40,876 nt of DNA from CAZYVU01 sp964651435. Its GTDB lineage: Bacteria > Desulfobacterota > Syntrophorhabdia > Syntrophorhabdales > CAYQXL01. Shown here piece after piece: positions 31,271 through 39,311 of the stretch (its first letter is position 1; the number at the start of each line of letters is the position of its first letter). The stretch is taken from NCBI GenBank assembly GCA_964651435.1, contig CAZYVU010000027.1, positions 1 through 40,876 of the forward strand, read 5' to 3'. The notes beneath the pieces are model-generated. The model had not been told where the DNA came from. It ran no database searches and worked only from the letters and a program-made list of their open reading frames with translations. The translations under genes were made by a program, and so were the position numbers.

Positions 31271-31861
31271 TTATGTGAGCGATGACCCGCGCCCCCTTAA
31301 GGTCTTGCCGGCAGAGAACGCCTTTGCAAGAAAACCGCCGAGACCGTAATAGCGCCGAACTTCAGGGCTGTATATGATGGGCCTCACCTTCTCGGCATCG
31401 GGTGCGCCCCTGCTCCCCAGTACGGACTCATCGACCTTGAGGTCCAGTATTTCGCCGATGAACTGCGTGTGGAGGCCCAACTCCACCGTCTTGACGAGCG
31501 AGCACTCGAGCACCATAGGGAACTGGTCGATGTAGGGGGCATCGACAAGGGAGCTTGCCACGGCGGTCAGGCCGGCGACGGAGAACTTATCTTCTTCCTT
31601 GCCTGAGGCGATGCCAAGGTAGTCCACCTCTACGACGTACGGCTCCGACGGCACGTTTACGGTAAAGGCCTTCCGTTCCATAATATTGTGATATGTCAGG
31701 GTTGCCTTCCGGAGGCCTATACCGATGCTTGGTGGCCGGGAGGAGCAGATCCCCGCCCACGCCACCGTCATGGCGTTAGGCTTTCCTGTTGGACAGTATG
31801 TGGCCACCACAAATGCAGGCGTGGGAAACACTATGGCCCGGGGTTCGATTGATCTTTTCAA
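31271..31861 (-). CDS. Flavin reductase family protein (FMN-binding split barrel)
   Basis: About 196 residues. The opening IVFPTPAFVVATYCPTGKPNAMTVAWAGICSSRPP is typical of the flavin reductase-like split-barrel family, followed by IGIGLRKATLTYHNIMERKAFTVNVPS and a dimer-interface region DLGLASGKEEDKF-like (YLGIASGKEEDKF). Members bind FMN and act as flavin reductases or electron-transfer partners. A TTG at 31861 is chosen since GAGAGGAG lies nine bases before it and families usually start just ahead of this point; an ATG at 31903 would add 14 charged residues and lacks a ribosome-binding site. It converges with the sigma-54 activator gene. Confidence 0.85.
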   Translation of the reverse strand: MKRSIEPRAIVFPTPAFVVATYCPTGKPNAMTVAWAGICSSRPPSIGIGLRKATLTYHNIMERKAFTVNVPSEPYVVEVDYLGIASGKEEDKFSVAGLTAVASSLVDAPYIDQFPMVLECSLVKTVELGLHTQFIGEILDLKVDESVLGSRGAPDAEKVRPIIYSPEVRRYYGLGGFLAKAFSAGKTLRGRGSSLT

Positions 31862-32062
31862 CTCGCTATGCTCCTCTCTTTGTTCACGTTCTCGTCGATA
31901 CATATTAACACAGCACCATGCCGTACCGCCATTGCCGGGGCACCTATCCCGAAAAAGAGGGTGTTGACAGGGGCCAGGCAGGGCGCTTTGCCCCGGGGAG
32001 ACAGCCGCGCAGTGGTCTCATCCCCAGCCCAAAGGCTTATAAGATAGCGGGATATTTATAAC

Positions 32063-32091
32063 TTGACACCCTAAGCCGATTTCTATATACA
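32063..32091 (+). promoter_or_regulatory. Sigma-70 promoter of the two-kinase operon
   Basis: TTGACA (32063-32068) and TATACA (32086-32091) are separated by exactly 17 bases. The predicted start near 32098 lies only 13 bases before the GTG of the GAF kinase, so the leader is very short and has no clear ribosome-binding site. Confidence 0.7.
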
Positions 32092-32110
32092 AGAGAAACG
32101 GGGTTCGGTT

Positions 32111-33748
32111 GTGCAGAATGACACTGACAGTCTGGAAAATGGAACGGGACCAAAGGCTGTGGCGGGCGGAATGATTCGTGCCGGCGGGAGCGGCGAAAGC
32201 TGCGAGGTGGCCCTCGGCAAGACCGAAAGAAAGCTCCATTCCTTGCTCGAACTTGGCCAGCTTATTGGACTTGACTTAAAGATTGATGATATGCTGCTAC
32301 GGATTGCTGAAAAGGCGACGGACGTGATGGACGCGGATCGGTTCACCATATTTCTCTACAATCCTGCGACTGATGAACTATGGAGTAAGGTGGCTTTGGG
32401 CATGAACGACGCTGAAATCCGTTTTCCTGCTGAGTCAGGCATAGCGGGCCACTGCTTTAAAAGCGGGGAGACGGTCAACTTGAGCGACGCGCACAACGAT
32501 CCGAGATTCTTCAAGGCTGTCGACGACAGAACGGGGTACCACACCAAAACGCTCCTCAGCATGCCTTTCTACGGCAGGTCCGGGCAGCCCTTAGGTGTGA
32601 TCCAGTTGCTGAACAAGAAAGGGGGCGTTTTTCAACAGGAGGACGAGACGTTTCTCGAGACGTTCAGCAACCACGCAGCCGTTTTCGTTGAAATGGCCCA
32701 GCTTCAGAAGGCAAGGATAGATGCCCTCGAAGAGACTCGGGCCGAGGCGGAACGGTTGGGTCGCGCCAAAGACAAGGCACTTAACCACCTTTCACACGAA
32801 CTGAGAACGCCTCTCTCGCTCATCCAGGGTGCTCTCAAGATCCTGAAGCGCAAGGTGGATCGGCAGGCGCCCGCCGAGGAGGCCGCAGCCTCCTTTGCGA
32901 GTCTTGAAAGAAACATTGCCAGGCTATCCGGCATTCAGCAGGAAACGGACAAGATTCTCCGGGCCCATCAAGAGCCGGAGTGGGATTTCCTGGTCGATGA
33001 GCTGGAGCGATTCCTGGGTAGAATGGAGGATGTTTCCAGGGTTCCCTCCGAAATTGTGGGCCACCTCATGGCATTGCGCGCCTGGGTCGTCGTCGAGCTG
33101 AAACGCCGCCGCGAGGCCTTGAAGCCTGTCCCCATATGGGAGTTGGTTGCGGGCCGGGTGGAAGAGGCGAGAAAACGAAGTGTTCACCGGGCTGTCTCTG
33201 TCGGCATGGACGGCGACAGATCGCTGGTGGCGGCGTTGGAGCCGCGCATTTTTACGGAAGTGATAGACGGGATTCTCAAGAATGGGATCGAGAATACCCC
33301 TGATGGCGGTACCGTTACCGTATCCCTTCGATCGGCAGGGGAACACGCTTTGGTACGCGTCTCGGACACGGGTGTGGGCATTACGGAGGAGAATAGGGGC
33401 CGCGTCTTTGATGGGCTCTTCCATGCCCAGGACACGGACATGTACGGATCAAAAAAGCCATATGACTTCAACGCCGGGGGCAAGGGCCTCGAGCTGCTTC
33501 TTGCCAAGGGCTATTCCAAACGATACGATTTTGCCTTGGCTGTTGAATCGGTCCGTTGTCCACACATTCCTTCCGACAGGGACCTCTGCCCCGGAGACGT
33601 TCGCCGTTGTGCGTTTTGCTTAAAGGCAGAAGACTGCAAGTCGGCAGGAGGCACGACGTTTGAAATAAGGCTTCCCTCAAATACACAATGCTCGTCGGCC
33701 CTCAAGAGGGAGGATGAGCAGGACGGATTGGAGACTAGTCAGGTATGA
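32111..33748 (+). CDS. Soluble GAF-domain histidine kinase with cysteine cluster
   Basis: A 545-residue cytoplasmic kinase. A GAF domain (about 40-205; LIGLDLKIDDMLLRIAEKATDVM, GIAGHCFKSGETVNL) is followed by an H-box with LNHLSHELRTPLSLI and an ATPase domain with VRVSDTGVGI and GGKGLELLLAKG. Near the end the ATPase domain carries five cysteines, C484, C494, C501, C504 and C510 (spacing X9, X6, X2, X5), before the final GGTTFEIRLP strand. That pattern suggests a metal or Fe-S site and is not part of standard kinase domains. The GTG at 32111 is the assumed start; the next in-frame ATG is at 32171. Its stop overlaps the next kinase gene (ATGA). Confidence 0.85.
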   Translation: MQNDTDSLENGTGPKAVAGGMIRAGGSGESCEVALGKTERKLHSLLELGQLIGLDLKIDDMLLRIAEKATDVMDADRFTIFLYNPATDELWSKVALGMNDAEIRFPAESGIAGHCFKSGETVNLSDAHNDPRFFKAVDDRTGYHTKTLLSMPFYGRSGQPLGVIQLLNKKGGVFQQEDETFLETFSNHAAVFVEMAQLQKARIDALEETRAEAERLGRAKDKALNHLSHELRTPLSLIQGALKILKRKVDRQAPAEEAAASFASLERNIARLSGIQQETDKILRAHQEPEWDFLVDELERFLGRMEDVSRVPSEIVGHLMALRAWVVVELKRRREALKPVPIWELVAGRVEEARKRSVHRAVSVGMDGDRSLVAALEPRIFTEVIDGILKNGIENTPDGGTVTVSLRSAGEHALVRVSDTGVGITEENRGRVFDGLFHAQDTDMYGSKKPYDFNAGGKGLELLLAKGYSKRYDFALAVESVRCPHIPSDRDLCPGDVRRCAFCLKAEDCKSAGGTTFEIRLPSNTQCSSALKREDEQDGLETSQV

Positions 33749-34500
33749 AGGAAAAAACCCCCCTTATAGATCTCATTATCCACGATTTAACGGGGCCCCT
33801 CTCAATAGCGTCGACGAGCACCGAAGGGCTGCTGAAGAAGGAAGGCAGATATGGGCCCCTCTCGGAGCGACAAAGGGAGACCCTTGAGCGCATTCTTCGG
33901 AACTGTAACAAGGCCCAGAGGCTTGTCCAGGAGATGATTGAAATCTACAGGTCAGAGGAGGGCCTCTTTCGGAGGGATCCGGTGTCGCTTAAGACCACAC
34001 TTATGGAGTCGGTCTGCGACGCCATAGAGGTGGTTGTGCCGGCCTTGGGCGACAGCTTGTCGCGGGCTGAAAGCTTCGATGACTTTCGGCGAATTCTCAA
34101 GGAGAACGGAATCGTCGTGGAGATCAACGGCCTCTATGGAACGGAGCCCTTTGTCCATGATCAGAAAAAGATAGAATTGATTTTGCGAAACCTTGTCTCA
34201 AATGCTATGAAATACAGACGGAGTGCCGTACGGATTTCCTTGGGCGGCGATGCAGACCTGACAATCGCCGTAGAAGACGATGGCGAGGGGATCCCGGAGG
34301 AAAAACAAGGCTATATATTTAAACGGTTTTTTCCGGTAAAGGATAAGCCCGGAAAAGATATTCAGAAAGGTCTCGGTTTCGGCCTCTCCTGCGTCAAGGA
34401 GCTGGTGGAACAGATGAAAGGCGATATAAGCGTGGCGAGTGGGGAAGGCCGGAATACTTGTTTTACCGTACGAATACCTCCCCTTGAAATGAATACCTGA
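33745..34500 (+). CDS. Sensor-less histidine kinase
   Basis: A 251-residue kinase with only catalytic domains. The H-box is LIIHDLTGPLSIA near the N-terminus (H13), followed by a coupling helix pair and the ATPase domain: ILRNLVSNAMKY (N-box), VEDDGEGIPEEKQGYIFKRFF (G1/F) and KGLGFGLSCVKELVEQM (G2). No sensor or membrane segment is present, so it probably takes its signal from the GAF kinase gene it overlaps by four bases, or from a shared partner. AGGAGG-like ribosome-binding sequence is weak, consistent with coupled translation. Confidence 0.85.
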   Translation: MKEKTPLIDLIIHDLTGPLSIASTSTEGLLKKEGRYGPLSERQRETLERILRNCNKAQRLVQEMIEIYRSEEGLFRRDPVSLKTTLMESVCDAIEVVVPALGDSLSRAESFDDFRRILKENGIVVEINGLYGTEPFVHDQKKIELILRNLVSNAMKYRRSAVRISLGGDADLTIAVEDDGEGIPEEKQGYIFKRFFPVKDKPGKDIQKGLGFGLSCVKELVEQMKGDISVASGEGRNTCFTVRIPPLEMNT

Positions 34501-34516
34501 AAAAGGAGGAACGATA

Positions 34517-35017
34517 ATGGCGGAATCATTGCTCAAAGGAAAGAGAATACTGGCGGTTGACGACGAGCCGGACGTTTTGACCGTTCTTCAGGAAGAGATC
34601 GTGGATGCCTGTCCTGACTGTACATTTGAGAAGGCCACCACCTTTGAAGAGGCATCGAAGCTCATCAGTGCAACGCCGTACGATGTGGTGATTTTGGACA
34701 TCATGGGCGTACGGGGTTTTGAACTCCTCGATATTGCGGTGAAGAAAGGGCTGAAGGTGGTCATGCTGACGGCCCACGCCCTGAGCCCCGAGGCCTTGAA
34801 GAAGTCGTACGACATGCGGGCCCGTGCCTACCTTCCAAAAGAGAAGCTTGGCGAGGTGGTACCTTTTCTTGAGGATGTGTTCAAGTATGACCACATGACC
34901 GGTTGGCGCAAGCTCATGGAGACGCTTGGCGATTTCTTCAACAACACCTTCGAGTCCGATTGGGAGAAAAAAACGGGCATGGAATGGAAGGAATTCTCTT
35001 CCAAGTCGGCCCTTTAG
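34517..35017 (+). CDS. Receiver-only response regulator with short C-terminal tail
   Basis: A 166-residue protein. The CheY-like receiver domain (about 8-125) has the acidic pair in AVDDEPD, the phospho-Asp in VVILDIMG, the Thr in VMLTAHA and the Lys in YLPKEKL. A tail of about 40 residues follows (GWRKLMETLGDFFNNTFE.. and WEKKTGMEWKEF), rich in aromatic and charged residues, with no known DNA-binding or enzyme motif. It is probably the partner of the two upstream kinases. AAAGGAGG lies before the ATG. Confidence 0.88.
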   Translation: MAESLLKGKRILAVDDEPDVLTVLQEEIVDACPDCTFEKATTFEEASKLISATPYDVVILDIMGVRGFELLDIAVKKGLKVVMLTAHALSPEALKKSYDMRARAYLPKEKLGEVVPFLEDVFKYDHMTGWRKLMETLGDFFNNTFESDWEKKTGMEWKEFSSKSAL

Positions 35018-35038
35018 AGGAGAACGGGACGTCTATTT

Positions 35039-35064
35039 CGGGGGCGCAAGTTAGGCGCCCCCCG
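35039..35064 (+). terminator. Strong GC hairpin after the response regulator
   Basis: GGGGGCGC (35040-35047) and GCGCCCCC (35055-35062) flank a seven-base loop, with outer GGACG/CGTCC pairing around a bulge. No T-run follows, so it is a candidate terminator or RNA-stabilising element ending the kinase-regulator transcript. Confidence 0.5.
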
Positions 35065-35104
35065 TCCACGCGGATGCGGCACATCTCTCTGACGCGAGAC
35101 CCCC

Positions 35105-35479
35105 ATGACACAGGAATCCGATCATTGCAGGGATGCCGTTGACACGTTTTTCAGGCGATTTAACGAACCGGTCATTGCAAGGGAAGACATCGAACGGTGG
35201 CTCTACGGATTTGACGCTGCGGACAGACCCGCCGCCTTAGCCTTACTGAACCGAATCGAATACCACTCCCAGCCCCGGGTCATGAGAGAGACAAGGGAGC
35301 TCCACCAAAAGTTGTTGGGGCGACTGGTTTGGGACGGTTTTGACGGGAAGGCCCTTGAGGATGTCGATTTCAGCCGCGAGTTTACCTGCAAGAGCGGTGA
35401 TGTCGTCTCCTTCATTTACCGCAAATCGAACCTGGCCGGATACGGTACGGACCGAACCAATCCTGTAAGGGGAGATTGA
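35105..35479 (+). CDS. Hypothetical protein, possibly truncated PRTase-CE-like N-terminus
   Basis: A 124-residue protein without signal peptide. The middle region IERWLYGFDAADRPAALALL, YHSQPRVMRETRELHQKLL and the end SGDVVSFIYRKSNLAG remind me of the N-terminal part of phosphoribosyltransferase-like PRTase-CE proteins, in which the enzymatic core follows. Here the frame stops soon after, 14 bases before the end of typA, so the core is missing. It may be a remnant or a short stand-alone relative. The ATG has no clear ribosome-binding site. The recognition is from memory and uncertain. Confidence 0.5.
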   Translation: MTQESDHCRDAVDTFFRRFNEPVIAREDIERWLYGFDAADRPAALALLNRIEYHSQPRVMRETRELHQKLLGRLVWDGFDGKALEDVDFSREFTCKSGDVVSFIYRKSNLAGYGTDRTNPVRGD

Positions 35480-35493
35480 TGTTTTCCGGTTTT

Positions 35494-37323
35494 TCAGAGG
35501 CCGCAGGCCTTTTCTACGCTGATGCGCGCCCGCTTTCGCTCTATCTCGTCGAGTATGACCTTGCGCAGCCGTATTGAGCGCGGCGTGATTTCAACAAGCT
35601 CATCCTCATTGATGTAGGAGATACAGTCCTCCAAGCTCATCTTCCGGTGAGGCGTCAGGATGACTGCGTCGTCTGAGCCGGCCGCCCGCATGTTGGTCAG
35701 CTTCTTCCCTTTGGCCGGGTTGACGACCAGATCGTTCTCGCGGCTGTGTTCCCCGATGATCTGCCCTCCGTAGACCCTTTCTCCCGGGCCAAGAAAGAGT
35801 TGACCCCTCTCCTGCAGATTGAAGAGGGCATAGGCCACGGTGTTGCATTCTTCCATGACGACCATGACCCCGTTGTTCCGGTTCTTCATTTCACCGGCAT
35901 ATCGGTCGTAGCCGTCGAAGATGTAGCTCATGGTCCCCAGGCCCTTGGTCTCCGTCATGAACTCGGAGCGGAAGCCGATGAGGCCCCTTGTGGGAACCCT
36001 GTAACGCAGCCTGACCATGCCGTTGTTGAGATCCATTTCCAGCATCTGGCCCTTTCTCCGGCCGAGATTCTCGATGACTCGTCCCGAATACTCCTCGTCT
36101 ACATCAATGGTCAGTTCCTCGTAGGGCTCCAGTGTGCCGCCGTCATCTTCCTTAAATATGACCTTGGGCCGTGTGACCTGAAACTCGTACCCCTCGCGAC
36201 GCATCTTCTCGATGAGTATGGACAGATGAAGCTCCCCCCGACCCGAGACCTTGTATCCGACGCCCTCCGTCAGCTCTTCCACGATGAGGGCCACGTCGGA
36301 CAGGGTTTCCCGGATGAGCCGCTCGCGGATGTGACGGGAGGTGAGAAATCGGCCCTCTTTGCCGCAAAAGGGTGAGTCGTTGGGGATGAAGTTCATGGAA
36401 AGGGTGGGGGGATCGATCTCGATGCCCGGCAGGGGCATGGGCTCCTGGGGGTCCGTAAGCGTCTCGCCGACCATGATCGACTCCATGCCGGCAACGGCAA
36501 CGATCTCACCGACCCCGGCCGTCTCCGTTTCTTCCATGCCGTTTCCCTTAAAGCGGTAGACCTTGGTGATACGGGCGGGAGAGGTCGAGCCGTCGCAACG
36601 GGCCACAATGACATCCTTGTTGATGTTGAGTGTGCCGGAGGTAATCTTCCCTATGGCCAGTCTCCCCAGGAAGGAGGAGTAGGACAGAGAACTGACGAGC
36701 ATCTGCAGGGGGCCGTGCGGGTTTCCGGCCGGAGGCGGCACAGCATCGATGATCATGTCGAAGAGGGGAACCATGGTGCCTTCGGAGACGGCATAATCGA
36801 GCGTCGCGTACCCGGCCTTGGCTGACGCGAAGATGACGGGAAAGTCGAGGATGTCGTTGGGTGCGTCGAGCTTCACGAAGAGGTCGAAGACCTGGTCGAC
36901 GACCCAGTCGCACCGCGCTGCAGGCTTGTCGATCTTGTTGACGACGACGATGACGGGGATGTTGAGGCCCAATGCTTTCTTGAGGACAAACCGGGTTTGC
37001 GGCATGGGCCCTTCGGCCGCATCAACGAGCAGAAGGGCGCCATCTGCCATCTTGAGCACCCGCTCCACCTGGCCTCCGAAGTCGGCATGGCCCGGCGTGT
37101 CGATGATGTTGATAAAGAAATCCCTATATCTGAAGGAGCCGTTTTTAGAAGAAATGGTGATGCCCCGCTCGCGCTCCAGGTCCATAGAGTCCATGAGGCG
37201 TTCCTCCACCACCTCGTTCTGGCGAAACATGCCGCTCTGCCGAAAAAGTTGATCGACAAGGGTGGTCTTTCCATGATCGACATGGGCGATGATGGCGATA
37301 TTCCGTATTTTGCTCGGTTCCAT
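35494..37323 (-). CDS. typA: Translational GTPase TypA/BipA
   Basis: A 609-residue protein. The GTPase domain has G1 AHVDHGKTTL, G2 ERERGITISSKN, G3 DTPGHADFG and G4 VVNKIDKP. EF-G-like domains follow, and the C-terminal TypA domain includes RVPTRGLIGFRSEFMT, GPGERVYGGQIIGEHSRENDLVVNPAKGK and LTNMRAAGSD. TypA binds ribosomes and helps growth under stress and low temperature. Length and motifs are normal. A good sigma-70 promoter lies 55 bases upstream. It is transcribed alone toward the small PRTase-like gene. Confidence 0.96.
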   Translation of the reverse strand: MEPSKIRNIAIIAHVDHGKTTLVDQLFRQSGMFRQNEVVEERLMDSMDLERERGITISSKNGSFRYRDFFINIIDTPGHADFGGQVERVLKMADGALLLVDAAEGPMPQTRFVLKKALGLNIPVIVVVNKIDKPAARCDWVVDQVFDLFVKLDAPNDILDFPVIFASAKAGYATLDYAVSEGTMVPLFDMIIDAVPPPAGNPHGPLQMLVSSLSYSSFLGRLAIGKITSGTLNINKDVIVARCDGSTSPARITKVYRFKGNGMEETETAGVGEIVAVAGMESIMVGETLTDPQEPMPLPGIEIDPPTLSMNFIPNDSPFCGKEGRFLTSRHIRERLIRETLSDVALIVEELTEGVGYKVSGRGELHLSILIEKMRREGYEFQVTRPKVIFKEDDGGTLEPYEELTIDVDEEYSGRVIENLGRRKGQMLEMDLNNGMVRLRYRVPTRGLIGFRSEFMTETKGLGTMSYIFDGYDRYAGEMKNRNNGVMVVMEECNTVAYALFNLQERGQLFLGPGERVYGGQIIGEHSRENDLVVNPAKGKKLTNMRAAGSDDAVILTPHRKMSLEDCISYINEDELVEITPRSIRLRKVILDEIERKRARISVEKACGL

Positions 37324-37377
37324 GACCCCTCTTTGAGCTGTGAGCGACTCGACGGTGATGCTCGTTGCCGGAACAGT

Positions 37378-37406
37378 AGTATAGCCTATTTCCGTTGATA
37401 AATCAA
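37378..37406 (-). promoter_or_regulatory. Sigma-70 promoter of typA
   Basis: On the minus strand TTGATT (37406-37401) and TATACT (37383-37378) are separated by exactly 17 bases, with transcription expected near 37371, about 48 bases before the typA ATG. Confidence 0.7.
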
Positions 37407-37504
37407 TGCATTATAAACGAGGCATTTTCTCTTGATTATTGTCGTCGCGGGGTCCATATATGTAGGAGCGATTCGCACAATTCTCAGGTTTTTTTGGCGA
37501 CGGC

Positions 37505-37824
37505 ATGGAGACGGAGGAAAAGGGCGCGAACAATCATTACACCCCGATCGTCGTGAGCGTTGCCTTCGCTGCGTTCATCGTCAACGTCGATGAGTATATC
37601 GTCAATATCGCCCTCCCGACGGTGGAGAAAGGCTTCGGCGTCGAGACCGGTGCTGCGAGCTGGGTTGTGTTGAGCTACATGCTGGCCATCGTGAGCACCA
37701 TGCTGCCTTCGTGGAATGAATTTACCGGCACATGGGGCTTGATGCCCGGTTTGCAGTGGTTGGGAACCCGGACTTCGCTGCCGCCATGCTCGACTACATA
37801 CGGGGGCATGACCCGAACGTGTAG
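37505..37824 (+). pseudogene. Chimeric remnant: MFS (DHA2-type) N-terminus joined to tail of another gene
   Basis: From 37505 the frame reads like the start of a DHA2-type drug exporter: a first membrane helix with FAAFIVNVDEYIVNIALPTV, then ASWVVLSYMLAIVSTMLP. Homology ends near 37705 and the frame continues as unrelated sequence to a stop at 37846. From 37720 another frame reads HMGLDARFAVVGNPDFAAAM and ends LDYIRGHDPNV at a TAG (37822-37824), which looks like the natural C-terminus of a different protein. A deletion probably fused the two. The product is not functional as a transporter. The source of the second fragment was not recognised. Confidence 0.65.
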
Positions 37825-37858
37825 CGACGACGTTAGTTTGTCTTGATTATGTATTGTA

Positions 37859-37890
37859 TATCGGTTACATTATTTAAATAATAACCGATA
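37859..37890. promoter_or_regulatory. Large palindrome over the promoter of the first DUF4143 ATPase
   Basis: TATCGGTT (37859-37866) and AACCGATA (37883-37890) enclose the perfect 14-base palindrome ATTATTTAAATAAT (37869-37882), with a two-base offset. AATAAT at 37877-37882 could be the -10 (with TTGTAT 17 bases upstream), so a protein bound here would control the gene that starts at 37893 or 37905. No ribosome-binding site follows. Confidence 0.6.
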
Positions 37891-37892
37891 CA

Positions 37893-39212
37893 GTGGATGC
37901 AATAATGAACCTTTCACAAGATAAGATTATCGAAGCCCTGCTGGACGTCAATTTTTGGCGGGAGGACCGCTTCTGCGGCGTTGAGCGGAGGTCACACCTG
38001 GAGACGATTTTCCGTCTCGCCCAGGACGGGCTGGCCGTCACCCTCACCGGCCCCAGACGGAGCGGCAAAACGACGATCATGAATCAACTGATCCGTCGTC
38101 TCATTACCCAGGGGGTCCCACGCCAAAACACCCTGTATGTCAACTTCGAGGATCCCCGTTTCTTCGGTGAACTCACCGTCGAGTTTATGAACCGGTTGGT
38201 AAACGCCTACAGCACATTTATGAAACCGGAGGGCAAGACCTATCTCTTTCTGGACGAGGTGCAGAGTGTGAGCGGCTGGGAGCGGTTTGTCCGTCAAATG
38301 ATCGATGAGGGCGGACGACAGGTATTCGTTACGGGCTCTTCGTCGAAACTTCTGAGCCGTGAATTGGGTACACTCCTGACGGGCCGACACCTCGATGCCG
38401 CTATTTATCCGCTTGATTTCGGGGGGTTTTTGTCCTTCAAGGGGATCGTCTGCGGCGACCGCCTCGATATGATCGGACGGCAGGACGAGATCCGGGGGAA
38501 CATCCGGGAATTCATGCAGTGGGGCGGTTTTCCCGCCGTAGTGCTGGGGGTGAACAAGACGGAGATTCTTTTGAACTATGCCGGCGATATCCTGTACCGC
38601 GATATTGTGGAGCGTTACGGCATTGCCAAGGTGGACAATCTCCGGACGCTCTGCAAGTATTACATGAGGAATGCGGCGTCGCTCATATCGTACAACAGTA
38701 TCAAGGGCTTCTTGAACATGCCCGTCGATACGGTCGAGCGGTGGTCCGACTATCTCAATCAGGCTTTTCTCTTTTCTTTTGTCAGGCGTTTTTCCTATTC
38801 CGTAAAAGAGCAGGAAAAGAATCCCCGCAAGGTGTACTGCATCGACACAGGCCTCCGCAACGCCGTCTCCTTCCGCTTTACCGAGGATCTGGGAAGGCTT
38901 CTGGAGAACATGGTCTTTCTGAAATACCTGCACGACGGAGCGGATGTGTATTACTGGAAGGACGCGCAGGGATACGAAGTTGATTTTGTCGTCATGAAGC
39001 AGGGGAAGATCGGGGATATCTGCCAGGTTTCCTTCGACGTATCGGAGGCGAAAGCAAAGCAGAGAGAACTAAGGGGCTTGCTGCGCGCTCTGACTTTCTT
39101 CAGCGCAAAGGAAGGGTTGATTGTCACGGAAGAGCGGGAGGCGGAAGAAACCGTCGACAGGCGCCTGATCCGGTATGTGCCCATCTGGAAGTTCCTGCTG
39201 CCGACTCTGTAA
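37893..39212 (+). CDS. AAA ATPase with C-terminal DUF4143 (first copy)
   Basis: A 439-residue protein. Walker A is LTGPRRSGKTT (53-61 from the GTG), Walker B LFLDEVQ (D121, E122), sensor 1 VFVTGSSSKLL. The C-terminal half is the DUF4143 nuclease-like region, with YCIDTGLRNAV, LENMVFLKYL and YYWKDAQGYEVDFVV, the last matching the D..E.D.V pattern of PD-(D/E)XK folds. Such proteins are abundant in bacteria and archaea, often near toxin-antitoxin genes, and their function is not established. GTG at 37893 and ATG at 37905 are both possible starts. The gene sits in an accessory patch next to a transporter scar. Confidence 0.88.
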   Translation: MDAIMNLSQDKIIEALLDVNFWREDRFCGVERRSHLETIFRLAQDGLAVTLTGPRRSGKTTIMNQLIRRLITQGVPRQNTLYVNFEDPRFFGELTVEFMNRLVNAYSTFMKPEGKTYLFLDEVQSVSGWERFVRQMIDEGGRQVFVTGSSSKLLSRELGTLLTGRHLDAAIYPLDFGGFLSFKGIVCGDRLDMIGRQDEIRGNIREFMQWGGFPAVVLGVNKTEILLNYAGDILYRDIVERYGIAKVDNLRTLCKYYMRNAASLISYNSIKGFLNMPVDTVERWSDYLNQAFLFSFVRRFSYSVKEQEKNPRKVYCIDTGLRNAVSFRFTEDLGRLLENMVFLKYLHDGADVYYWKDAQGYEVDFVVMKQGKIGDICQVSFDVSEAKAKQRELRGLLRALTFFSAKEGLIVTEEREAEETVDRRLIRYVPIWKFLLPTL

Positions 39213-39276
39213 AGGCACGGGACGACCGTCGGTGAGGTCGCTGTGGAGGCTGCGAAGCGGTGATTGCATTATTACC

Positions 39277-39290
39277 TTGCAATATTGCAA
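39277..39290. promoter_or_regulatory. 14-base palindrome over the -35 of the second DUF4143 ATPase
   Basis: TTGCAATATTGCAA is a perfect palindrome. Its first six bases (TTGCAA) act as a possible -35, followed after 17 bases by TAGATT (39300-39305) as -10. The predicted transcription start coincides with the ATG at 39312, so the message may be leaderless. The palindrome is a likely operator. Confidence 0.55.
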
Positions 39291-39311
39291 TGTGACTGAT
39301 AGATTGACACT

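Noticed and set aside
31862..31903. Extended N-terminus of the flavin reductase from the ATG at 31903
   Set aside because: The 14 added residues are highly charged, have no ribosome-binding site and lie outside the family's normal start; GAGAGGAG before the TTG at 31861 is better.
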